Of a stretch of 64,000 bases of DNA, positions 56,630 to 64,000 are shown piece after piece (position 1 is the stretch's first letter; each line of letters begins with the position of its first letter). The stretch is from Nodularia sp. LEGE 06071. Its GTDB lineage: Bacteria; Cyanobacteriota; Cyanobacteriia; Cyanobacteriales; Nostocaceae. The notes under the pieces were generated by a model that saw only the letters and a program-made list of their open reading frames with translations, was not told the origin of the DNA and ran no database searches. A program made the position numbers and the translations under genes. The DNA is taken from positions 1 through 64,000 of the forward strand of contig NZ_JADEWH010000017.1 in assembly GCF_015207755.1 (NCBI RefSeq). Reading direction: 5' to 3'.

Positions 56630-59572
56630 TTAGGTTTTGCAGATAGCGGGACGTTGCTGAACATCTTGGATGGCATATTGAGGATTTTGAAGGTTTGTTT
56701 TACCACATAACAAATACTCTACCCATTTGTCATCTCGACTAACTTCCCGGAAATATTCACTTGGTGAATTTGAGCCTAATACCAGCTTTTGGGCAAATAA
56801 GTCAGGGGATTGAGACAGCAATGCTACATCATAACCCCACTGTCTCCTGGGAGCAGTGTAACCAGTACCGATACCGCTACTAATCGAAATCCTATAATTA
56901 CGTGGATCGTTGCCGTTGGTGGTAAAAGATGTCTGAAATGGACCTGTGGCATAGAGACTCTTTTTCACCTGAATGAACGAACCGAGAATATTGGTATTTA
57001 CGCCGTCCCAGTATTGCATAAAGCGGACAAAATTATGTAGACCACCGTTATCTTCGGAATCAACATTTTCGTTGTTAACAGTGACTTTAGGACGTATGGG
57101 GTTATCTCCGGCGGCCACAATTAAATTGAAAGTGGTTTCCTGCCCTATTTGTAACCAGTTATCCCCTTGTGCGGCATTGCCATTGGCAGTTAGATTAGTA
57201 GGAGTAGCCTGAGGGTGTTTGAGTTGCAATATCGGTGGATTCAGTGCTGTGATATTGCCAGCAGGATTTACAACTGGATTTAACAGAGGGATAGAGACGT
57301 TGTTAGGTGGTTGCAAGATGTTGTTGCCAGGATTGAGAAAATTAAATTCAGCAACTTTCCCGTTTGTATTAACACCAAGGGCTTGAACCGGTGTTTTTAA
57401 TGTTCCATCTGCATTTCTCGCAAAGGCTATTCTGCGGGGAGCATCGTCATCGAAACATTTGGGGCCTTTGTTATTTTCAGTTTTAAACGTTTCTGGATCG
57501 TCGAAGACATATCCAGTTTTCAGCCTATTGTTATCGGGATCTCCATTTTTACCAACAATTTGACCCTTCTCATTGGTATTGCCTCCACCGTTACCACAGG
57601 ATGTCTGAATAGTCCAGTTGTTAGGATTGCTACAATAAGTTGCTACATTTACTGTTTGGTCTGCGCTTCCTTGTAGACTTACTGTTCCTGTTCCAGTCAG
57701 TTTATTGACATTTTTTACAGGACAAACTTCTGTGAGGTATGCCCCTGGTCTCACCCTCAGAGCAATAGGTGTCACAAAGTTATTCAAGTAGGAATTGAAA
57801 TAGTCGCCTCTAGGTCTACTATTCGCGGTGTTATCAGCCCAGGGTGCTTGGGTGACAAAGTTATTAACTGTTGAATAACCATCCAGGCTGATGTCTTTAG
57901 GAATGAATGAAAACTTACGAAAGTTATCCGCAGTAGGCACTACTGGGGCAGGGTTGACTGTTACATCTTCCCATCCTGACTGATCACTCCAGTCGTAATC
58001 ACCCTGATTACGGAATCCTTCTATAAAGTTTCCAGAGAGTAAGGTAACAACATCAGCCAACACAGTAGCAGGTCGCCATTTATCACCAACGGGACAAGTA
58101 TCAACCCCATTTTCCAGCCGTTTCGGGTCTTTTGGACGACAAGCAAAATTAGGATCTTTTGTGCTACGAGTGTAGAAATTATTCCAACCAGGAAGTGTTA
58201 GCTTTTGCGTGAACTCCTCTTTCGTATGTAGATTAAAGTTGCCTTTAACATAGGCCGGCAAATTGGTAGCTAAAATGAATCCTTTCTCCGCATCACGGTA
58301 ATCCTCTACTCTCAACAGTTCTGAACCGTTGACGAGCATAATGGCGTTAGGACGACGAGTCGGATCAACTTTAAAGTCTAAGGCACTATTTGCGAGACTC
58401 CCGTTCAGATTATTAGTACCGTCAGGATTAACAAAGTCACTCTGATCTGGCAAGGCATCATCACGAGTGGCATAGATCAGACCACTATTGGGTAGTAAGT
58501 ATTCTTGGGCTGGGCCACCTGCACCGATGGTTTTCTTGCGGAGTAGGTCTAGGTCTAGGACTGTAGCTCGAGTTTCGATGATTTGTCTGTCTTTAACAGG
58601 CACATCATATTGAGCAGCATTTTGAAGTGGATTAAGACTATTTGCCTTCACTTCTCTGGGAGCTAAGAAGGTGATTTCTCTAATTGCACCGTGAGGAATG
58701 ACAGGGTTGCTAGTGACAGGTGTAAAACCTGCGTAGTAGTCTGGGTATCCGATTCTAATGGCGCAAAGTTGAGCATCAATAGCAGACTGCTCGGAAAGAG
58801 TGCGATTCGCGGCTGTTTTGGCTAGCGCTCTTGCCATTAGTCCATCATCAATCAACCGTCCATTTGGATATTTTAATTGAGCTTGGTACTCTAGCACCGC
58901 CCTCTCCTTAGAGTTAGGATCTCCAGATGGAGGTGGTGGGTAGACTATACCGTTGTTGGATAAATCGTCCTTGGTTAAACCTAAATTAGTCGGTATATCC
59001 TTCTCCTCAACTTGGGGGATACCTGCCGCAGGGGGTAAGACTAAACCTTTAAAGTTTTTTGTGTTACTAGCTGTAATGCTGTTGGTCGGATTATAGTAAC
59101 TACTTACACAAGCTATCGGTCTGGGATTTTGTGCATCGTATCCAGCCGATTTGTAGTGATAAACTGCCGTAGCCCGCATTTGCAGATATGGAGTATCTGC
59201 TTCTTCATTTATACCTGTTGAGATTGGGTCATCTTGAATTTTACGCCGTTTATAGGTGATTAATGAGGGGTCTTTATTGGGGTCTGAAATGAGCCCGGAA
59301 TACATCCAATATGGTCGAATATGCTTAATCGTGTTAGTGAGGGGATTGAATAGAGGTACTGGACTTGTATCTGGCCAAATGGTTTTGACTACTTGAACGA
59401 AACGAGTAGGATCAGGTTCGGCATCTCTATGTAAATAAATCCCGGCACCAGTAACGACTCGCAAGCCACCAACTGGTTCTGTGGGATCTGATGGTACTCT
59501 AGCTGCGTCTAATTCCCATTCTCCATCCCGGCTTGTATCTCCTACGTCAGCTAATGTTTGGACTCTGTGACG
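56630..59572 (-). CDS. hpsA: HpsA, C-terminal part after a frameshift
   Basis: A large secreted protein rich in Asn, Pro, Asp and Thr, as expected for HpsA, a hormogonium-polysaccharide-associated protein of unknown mechanism. The open frame extends upstream to a TAA at 59573-59575 and has no natural start: the first candidate (TTG 59464) lies inside conserved-looking sequence (QTLADVGDTSRDGEWELDAA is encoded before it). It is therefore the continuation of the 59551-60024 frame after a one-base shift between about 59554 and 59572. Together the two parts would give about 1130 residues. Confidence 0.75.
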   Translation of the reverse strand, partial: RHRVQTLADVGDTSRDGEWELDAARVPSDPTEPVGGLRVVTGAGIYLHRDAEPDPTRFVQVVKTIWPDTSPVPLFNPLTNTIKHIRPYWMYSGLISDPNKDPSLITYKRRKIQDDPISTGINEEADTPYLQMRATAVYHYKSAGYDAQNPRPIACVSSYYNPTNSITASNTKNFKGLVLPPAAGIPQVEEKDIPTNLGLTKDDLSNNGIVYPPPPSGDPNSKERAVLEYQAQLKYPNGRLIDDGLMARALAKTAANRTLSEQSAIDAQLCAIRIGYPDYYAGFTPVTSNPVIPHGAIREITFLAPREVKANSLNPLQNAAQYDVPVKDRQIIETRATVLDLDLLRKKTIGAGGPAQEYLLPNSGLIYATRDDALPDQSDFVNPDGTNNLNGSLANSALDFKVDPTRRPNAIMLVNGSELLRVEDYRDAEKGFILATNLPAYVKGNFNLHTKEEFTQKLTLPGWNNFYTRSTKDPNFACRPKDPKRLENGVDTCPVGDKWRPATVLADVVTLLSGNFIEGFRNQGDYDWSDQSGWEDVTVNPAPVVPTADNFRKFSFIPKDISLDGYSTVNNFVTQAPWADNTANSRPRGDYFNSYLNNFVTPIALRVRPGAYLTEVCPVKNVNKLTGTGTVSLQGSADQTVNVATYCSNPNNWTIQTSCGNGGGNTNEKGQIVGKNGDPDNNRLKTGYVFDDPETFKTENNKGPKCFDDDAPRRIAFARNADGTLKTPVQALGVNTNGKVAEFNFLNPGNNILQPPNNVSIPLLNPVVNPAGNITALNPPILQLKHPQATPTNLTANGNAAQGDNWLQIGQETTFNLIVAAGDNPIRPKVTVNNENVDSEDNGGLHNFVRFMQYWDGVNTNILGSFIQVKKSLYATGPFQTSFTTNGNDPRNYRISISSGIGTGYTAPRRQWGYDVALLSQSPDLFAQKLVLGSNSPSEYFREVSRDDKWVEYLLCGKTNLQNPQYAIQDVQQRPAICKT

Positions 59573-60024
59573 TTATTATCGGTATATGTCAGCTTCAGTG
59601 GTGTTTCGTCACCTAATGTATATTCTTCTACATATGCTTTCAAAACATCGTCTAATGCTTTATCGGTTGGTGTTGCTCTTGGTAAGCGTTTGTCTTGAAA
59701 TAGCTTACTTAATTTGGCTCTACCTCGATCAAGTGCTGGAGTTGCAGCTGTCAAAACAGCTTGATCTACACGGACATTACTAGCATTTTGCGCTCGGTTA
59801 AATGACCGTAATGTAATGGCTGTGGTAACCAGAACCACTACTATTGATACCATTGCCACCGTGGGCAACACGAAACCAGCATTTGCCGAACTTGGTCGTT
59901 TCTTGGTGACGAATAATGTTCGCAGTAGCCAGACGATTCTCTTTTTAATTGCAGATATAGAATTTCTGCCAATTCGGGTGAAAATATTGGTTATTGTCTT
60001 GACTAGACGGCGTTTTTGTGACAT
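59551..60024 (-). CDS. hpsA: HpsA, N-terminal part before the frameshift (157 aa)
   Basis: The basic N-terminus (MSQKRRLVKTITNIF) leads to a pilin-like hydrophobic helix (AGFVLPTVAMVSIVVVLVTT) and a following helix, as in PilX-type and HpsA proteins. It stops at TAG 59551-59553 with ESKH, while the frame one base away continues the protein. The frameshift may be a real mutation, programmed, or a sequencing error; it decides whether HpsA is functional. Confidence 0.75.
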   Translation of the reverse strand: MSQKRRLVKTITNIFTRIGRNSISAIKKRIVWLLRTLFVTKKRPSSANAGFVLPTVAMVSIVVVLVTTAITLRSFNRAQNASNVRVDQAVLTAATPALDRGRAKLSKLFQDKRLPRATPTDKALDDVLKAYVEEYTLGDETPLKLTYTDNNVTESKH

Positions 60025-60467
60025 AGATGCTTTCCTGTCAAGTGATTCTTGCGGTTAAATTGTTTGGTGAGTTCTGATTTATGCCTGATGAATGAGTCGG
60101 CAGGCATGGTTTTAATTTTTATTGACAATTTGTTGCTATATTGAGCTAACTCCACAGTGAATACATCATCAAAACTTTATTAATGCTTGTGTCAGTTATA
60201 TCATCTATAAAGTTTTTAGCTTTTAAGGAAAATACTGATTTTTGTGAGATATTTAATTCATTAAGGATGAACTTAGTAACTCCGTGATTTTACTTGTATT
60301 TTGCAAGTCTGTATTTCTACAGCAGTCAAGTTTATAAATATAGGGCGGAGTTTACTTATGTTACCCATTTATGCAAAAAAACATATCAAATCAAAACAAA
60401 GTATAGCTGGGGAGTAGGGAGTAGGGAGTGGGGAGTGGGTTAAAACCCTTTTGGTGTCTAAGTTTGA

Positions 60468-60506
60468 TTATCCGTTTATGTCTTAACCTCCTTGGCGGTT
60501 GCTATA
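60468..60506. repeat. Dispersed repeat, perfect 39-bp copy
   Basis: Identical to 4697-4735, and like that copy it follows GGGGAGT/GGGAGTA heptamers. It contains an AACCTCCTTGGCGGTTG stretch with an internal AACC/GGTT pairing. Confidence 0.9.
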
Positions 60507-60511
60507 AGATG

Positions 60512-60546
60512 AAAAAACTAAAAACCTCCCGCATATGGGGAGGTTT
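60512..60546 (-). terminator. rpmB: rpmB terminator
   Basis: AAACCTCCC (60522-60530) pairs with GGGAGGTTT (60538-60546). On the minus strand TTTTAGTTTTTTC follows. It lies 30 bases after the rpmB stop. Confidence 0.85.
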
Positions 60547-60576
60547 CTGGGCTAACTATTCTCTTATTTCAAAAGT

Positions 60577-60813
60577 TTAGTAATGATTCAGATTAATACC
60601 AGCTTCTTTAGCCATTGCTTCTAAGCCTTTAGCATCTAGAGTTTTGATGGCTTTGGTGGACAGTTTCATTCTCACCCAGCGATTTCCAGCAGCCCACCAA
60701 ACACGCTTGTTTTGCAGATTGGCGTGCTGGAGGCGTTTGGTACGGCGGTGAGAGTGAGAAACTGCAAAGGCGTTATTTGCTTTTCTACCAGTTAGTTCGC
60801 AACGACGAGACAT
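60577..60813 (-). CDS. rpmB: Ribosomal protein bL28 (78 aa)
   Basis: A large-subunit ribosomal protein. The sequence [20 protein letters not shown], then [18 protein letters not shown], is the family pattern at normal length. I chose ATG 60813; the open frame extends five codons further without family support. Confidence 0.95.
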   Translation of the reverse strand: MSRRCELTGRKANNAFAVSHSHRRTKRLQHANLQNKRVWWAAGNRWVRMKLSTKAIKTLDAKGLEAMAKEAGINLNHY

Positions 60814-61028
60814 AGCAACTATCTCCAAATTTCTATTTCAATACAACCTTTCTATTCTAGTCCCGATTCGGTGTTAGCTGTTTGGCGTGGCGAGAAGTCG
60901 TTAGTATGGACTGCGCGGACTCTGGGATTTGTTTGTGTTCGATTGATGACTACATAGCACACCAAGGGCGAAGAAGCTCACCCCCAACCCCTCTGTGACT
61001 TTCTAAGGGCGAAGAACCTCACCCCCAA
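60814..61028. other. Spacer with a 31-bp direct repeat
   Basis: The two copies of AAGGGCGAAGAA(G/C)CTC plus the following CACCCCCAACCCCTCT lie at 60964-60994 and 61005-61035, with one mismatch. The second runs into the inverted-repeat unit at 61029. No gene is seen. Confidence 0.6.
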
Positions 61029-61211
61029 CCCCTCTCCTTAGTAAGGAGCTACGGTCTACACACAAGTCCTTCCTGCCTGCGTTTGAGCCTGTTTCGCCCC
61101 CTAAATCCCCCAAGTTTGGGGGACTTTGAAAATTCTTGTTCCCCCATAATTGGGGGTTAGGGGGCGATTCGATCACTTGTGTGTACACGGTAGTTACTAA
61201 GGAGAGGGGAG
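61029..61211. mobile_element. MITE-like unit downstream of htpG
   Basis: Imperfect inverted repeats of about 36 bp (left CCCCTCTCCTTAGTA and TACACACAAGT at 61029-61066; right ACTTGTGTGTA and TACTAAGGAGAGGGG at 61175-61211) enclose about 110 bp with short CCCCC/GGGGG stems. It has no coding capacity. Confidence 0.6.
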
Positions 61212-61249
61212 ACTTCTTCAGTAATTCAACGGTGATCAATTGGCTATTT

Positions 61250-63214
61250 TTACTTGCTAACTTGTTCTGTCAGCTTAGTAAGCACGTCATTGGATCGCTC
61301 GACGAAGGATTTCATTCCTTCTGCGTCAAATCCTTTTTGAGTCATCAGCGCTAAATCATAAACGTGTTGACAAATCATATTCACTAATGGATCTGTCGAT
61401 GACTGACCATCTTCCTGGATAATACTACTTTGGTTGAAACTTGCGAGGTTTTGAATCAGGGGATGAGCAGTATTGACTAACAAAATATGCTCTTCGGGAA
61501 AATCTGCATTCTGTTGTTGCATCATGGCGTTCATTTCCCGCAGACGACGCATAATTTCTGGTAATAATACGATCGCTGGTGGTGTTCCTTGGGGGTCGTC
61601 GGATTTCAAGGCTTCGGTACGGATGTTCAGTTTGGGTTTGTTGAGGGATTTCTCAAATAGTTCTTTGATGACCTCACTTTTGGTTTTGTTGGTGGTGGGG
61701 TCTACGATTTCCCCGGTTTTGTCTTGTTCTAGGAGGGTGTTATCTAAGTCTGAATCTACGCGGGTAAATTTGACCTCGGAGTATTCCTGTTCGAGGAAGT
61801 TGATAAAGTGGGTGTCGATGAAGGAGTCCATAAATAGGACTTCTAAGCCTTGATTTTTGTGCAGTTCTATGTATGTGGATTGGCTGGTTTCATCGGTGCT
61901 GTAAAATACTCGGTTTTCGTTGCGTTCTTTGTTACGTTCTAAGTATTCTTTCAGGGTGGTATATGGGAGACTGGATGTGTTTGAGGGGACATCTTGCCAC
62001 GCATCGCCTTCGGAAGATTGGACTTCTACGGCTGGGGTGGCGGCTGGTTCTGGGAGTTTAGCTGTGGTGCGGAAGACGATGATGTCTTGGATTTGTTTTT
62101 TAAATTTCTCGTCGTTGAGGACACCAAATTTAACAAAGGTGCTGAGATCCTTCCAGGCGCTGATGTATTGTTCGCGGTTTTCACGGTACAATTCTTTGAG
62201 GCGATCGCCTACTTTCTTGGCTATATAGTCGCCGATTTTGCGGACTGTGCGATCGCCTTGTAATGCACTCCGGGACACATTCAAGGGAATATCTGTACTA
62301 TCAATCACACCCCGCATAGGCATGAGAAATTGGGGGACAATCTCTTCACAGTTGTCACTGACAAAAACTTGATTGCAAAATAGCTTGGTTTGCCCTTTGG
62401 TGACATCAACATCGGGGCGCATTTTGGGGAAATACAGAATCCCGTTGATGATAAAGGGGTAATCAGTATTTAAATGCACCCATAACAATGGTTCTTCCTG
62501 AAATGGGTACAAATAGCGGTAAAATTCTAAATAATCTTCTTTAGTCAAGTTATTGGCAGATTCGCGCCAAGGTGCTTTTTGCTGGTTTAATATTTCACCG
62601 TCCAGTTTAATTGGCACTGGCATGAAATCGCAGTATGTCTTGACAAGATTCTTAATTCGTGCTGGTTCTAAAAATTCTTCTTCTTCGCCTGCGAGGGTGA
62701 GAGTGATAGTTGTCCCGCGAGTGGTGCGGGGTGATTCTGAGAGGGTGAAGGCTGGGGAACCGTCACAAGTCCAATGGACGGCTTGCGCCCCTTCTTTGTA
62801 TGAGAGGGTATCAATTTCGACGTTTTGCGCCACCATGAAGGAGGAGTAGAAACCCAAACCAAAGTGACCGATGATTGGTTGGTCTGATTTGCCTTCATAT
62901 TTGTGAATAAATTCTTCGGCGCTAGAGAAGGCTACCTGATTGATATATTTCTTCACTTCTTCGGCGGTCATCCCAATGCCGTTATCGGTAATGGAAAGGG
63001 TTTTTTTGTCTTTGTCTATAGCAAGTTGGATTTCTGGTTCACCGATATCTCCCGCAAATTCACCGGCGCGGGATACCATGTTCAGCTTTTGGATGGCATC
63101 TACGGCGTTGGATACCAATTCCCGCAGGAATATTTGATGGTCTGAGTAGAGAGATTTCTTGATAATGGGAAAAATATTTTCAGTATGAATACTGATGGTG
63201 CCTTGTTCTAACAT
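61250..63214 (-). CDS. htpG: Molecular chaperone HtpG (Hsp90) (654 aa)
   Basis: A cytosolic ATP-dependent chaperone for stress tolerance and phycobilisome assembly. The GHKL ATPase motifs are FLRELVSNAVDAIQKL, SITDNGIGMTAEEV and IGHFGLGFYSSFMV. The middle domain has PFIINGILYFPKMRPDVD and IPLNVSRSALQ. The length and start (MLEQGTISIHTENIFPI) are normal for the cyanobacterial protein. It is monocistronic. Confidence 0.95.
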   Translation of the reverse strand: MLEQGTISIHTENIFPIIKKSLYSDHQIFLRELVSNAVDAIQKLNMVSRAGEFAGDIGEPEIQLAIDKDKKTLSITDNGIGMTAEEVKKYINQVAFSSAEEFIHKYEGKSDQPIIGHFGLGFYSSFMVAQNVEIDTLSYKEGAQAVHWTCDGSPAFTLSESPRTTRGTTITLTLAGEEEEFLEPARIKNLVKTYCDFMPVPIKLDGEILNQQKAPWRESANNLTKEDYLEFYRYLYPFQEEPLLWVHLNTDYPFIINGILYFPKMRPDVDVTKGQTKLFCNQVFVSDNCEEIVPQFLMPMRGVIDSTDIPLNVSRSALQGDRTVRKIGDYIAKKVGDRLKELYRENREQYISAWKDLSTFVKFGVLNDEKFKKQIQDIIVFRTTAKLPEPAATPAVEVQSSEGDAWQDVPSNTSSLPYTTLKEYLERNKERNENRVFYSTDETSQSTYIELHKNQGLEVLFMDSFIDTHFINFLEQEYSEVKFTRVDSDLDNTLLEQDKTGEIVDPTTNKTKSEVIKELFEKSLNKPKLNIRTEALKSDDPQGTPPAIVLLPEIMRRLREMNAMMQQQNADFPEEHILLVNTAHPLIQNLASFNQSSIIQEDGQSSTDPLVNMICQHVYDLALMTQKGFDAEGMKSFVERSNDVLTKLTEQVSK

Positions 63215-63491
63215 GATTGGTAATTTTGATTTAATGAACTGAAATTATGTTTGTGGCAGTTACAAGCCAGCATGGCATGATACCAACTAGGATTTTAAAG
63301 GTATTATCCAGGCGATCGCACCTGATTTTTAGGATTGTTTGCCGCCATGCTATATGCGGATTTCCGTATTCCTGGTAGATTAATAGGAATATGAGCCAGA
63401 ATACTGATGGGTTTTGTCGAAGTTTACGAGTACACAAATCAAAAGCAGATTACGGGTTGGTTCTGCGGCAAAATTACTGGCTTTAAACACA
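63215..63491. other. Spacer between htpG and the PIN gene
   Basis: The frame of the PIN gene stays open upstream (KFTSTQIKSRLRVGSAAKLL before the ATG), which may be a decayed antitoxin end or chance. No clear gene is visible. Confidence 0.4.
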
Positions 63492-63977
63492 ATGAGTCAA
63501 CAATATAAACTTTATCTTGATGCTTGTTGTTTGAATCGTCCGTTTGATGACCAGACACAATCTCGTATTTATTTAGAAGCACAGGCAATTATCACAATTC
63601 TGAATAAATGTCAATCAGAGACTTGGAAACTTATCAACAGCAGTGCTTTAATCGCGGAATTAAACCAAACACCTGATTTAGAAAGACTACAAAACGTCAA
63701 AAAATTACTCTTAATTGCTAAAATCAAAGTTATTCATAGCCCCTTCATTGAAGATAGAGCAGCCGAACTGCAAAAATTAGGATTCTCCAGCTATGATGCC
63801 ACACACATCGCTAGTGCTGAAAGAAGTCAGGCTGATGTATTTCTGACAACAGATGATAGACTCTTCAAAAAAGCCCAAATAAATTCTCAATTAATTAACG
63901 TCAATATCAATAATCCGGTTCAATGGCTGGCGGAAGTAATACAAGCCGAGGACAGCAATGATGAAAACCCAAAATGA
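63492..63977 (+). CDS. PIN-domain protein, VapC-like (161 aa)
   Basis: PIN domains are metal-dependent RNases, often toxins. The acidic residues appear in KLYLDACCLNRPFDD (first Asp), ALIAELNQTPD (Glu), SSYDATHIASAE (Asp) and FLTTDDRLFKKA (last Asp). ATG 63492 gives the usual start. The stop (TGA 63975-63977) lies inside the next gene, whose start at 63958 or 63961 overlaps it, so the pair is coupled; the downstream product may be the antitoxin. Confidence 0.8.
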   Translation: MSQQYKLYLDACCLNRPFDDQTQSRIYLEAQAIITILNKCQSETWKLINSSALIAELNQTPDLERLQNVKKLLLIAKIKVIHSPFIEDRAAELQKLGFSSYDATHIASAERSQADVFLTTDDRLFKKAQINSQLINVNINNPVQWLAEVIQAEDSNDENPK

Positions 63978-64000
63978 AATTATCAAACAGGGCTACGATG
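63958..64000 (+). CDS. Partial gene overlapping the PIN gene (possible antitoxin), cut by the window end
   Basis: ATG 63958 or 63961 opens a frame (MKTQNEIIKQGYD) that runs off the right edge. It overlaps the PIN gene by 17-20 bases, the arrangement of a toxin-antitoxin pair. Only about 14 codons are visible, so no family can be given. Confidence 0.45.
   Translation, partial: MMKTQNEIIKQGYD

Larger units (their letters stand above)
60025..60576. other. hpsA: Upstream region of the hps cluster, with repeats
   Basis: It must hold the hpsA promoter (minus strand). It also contains G-rich heptamers (60410-60440), a perfect copy of the 39-bp dispersed repeat (60468-60506) and the rpmB terminator (60512-60546). 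No gene is seen. Confidence 0.6.

Noticed and set aside
63231-63437. 68-aa minus-strand reading frame
   Set aside because: No coding character or start signal in the htpG-PIN spacer.
1-64000. CRISPR array
   Set aside because: The tandem repeats present are contiguous heptamer or 14-bp units without unique spacers; no array with 25-40-bp repeats and spacers was seen.

Overview
The window looks like chromosome of a filamentous, heterocyst-type cyanobacterium (order Nostocales, close to Nostoc, Anabaena or Nodularia). The support is frequent HIP1 octamers (GCGATCGC), heptamer-based short tandem repeats, a photosystem I psaK gene, sucrose-phosphate synthase, an acyl-ACP synthetase, and a hormogonium-polysaccharide (hps) locus with pseudopilins. 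The genus assignment is an inference from gene content and repeats; no rRNA gene is present.

Bases 1-4050 form an accessory block. It holds a small ribbon-helix-helix-like gene, a candidate structured RNA, 14-bp tandem repeats, and a four-gene operon of tiny overlapping genes (54, 111, 95 and 84 aa; the last two look paralogous). Two bases after the last stop codon of that operon lies a full-consensus type I hammerhead ribozyme (2202-2258). It is followed by further stem-loops and then an IS110-family (DEDD plus serine) recombinase. A 14-bp direct repeat (1048 and 4004) brackets the whole unit. Ribozyme, unknown operon and an IS110-type, potentially RNA-guided, recombinase together are the strongest candidate for an undescribed system here.

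Bases 4100-9050 carry psaK, an orphan Nif11-type RiPP precursor, a lone tnpB (IS605/IS1341 group) inserted just upstream of recQ, and recQ. Bases 9200-17150 carry a 57-aa small protein with a likely relative at 16.9-17.1 kb, a mercuric-reductase-like flavoprotein with a TVP38/DedA partner, a thiol-redox group (thioredoxin-like lipoprotein, CcdA, broken thioredoxin reductase), an ECF sigma/anti-sigma pair and a cysteine-dioxygenase-like cupin. Bases 17400-25500 carry acyl-ACP synthetase, a YlqD-like protein, pyruvate dehydrogenase E2, RtcB RNA ligase interrupted by a 322-aa intein, a methyltransferase/HAD pair and tRNA-Ala(CGC).

Bases 25600-49130 are a mostly housekeeping stretch: PEP-CTERM-like ScyD family protein, glycosyltransferase, PRC-barrel protein, SMC, Uma2-type protein, TPR proteins, a Ser/Thr kinase, aspartate kinase, sucrose-phosphate synthase, a PP2C-type phosphatase, FtsY, NusB and a DUF502 membrane protein. 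Bases 50000-60050 are the hps region, all on the minus strand: a glycosyltransferase, an HpsJ-like protein, a DUF2064 protein, four pseudopilin-like proteins and HpsA split by a frameshift. The window ends with rpmB, htpG and a PIN-domain gene overlapping a partial downstream gene.

A second theme is repeat invasion. Short tandem repeats, palindromes, MITE-like inverted-repeat units and IS605-type end hairpins fill the intergenic spaces. In several genes (smc, the anti-sigma factor, the cupin, lysC, probably the kinase N-terminus) repeat sequence has entered the reading frame without breaking it.
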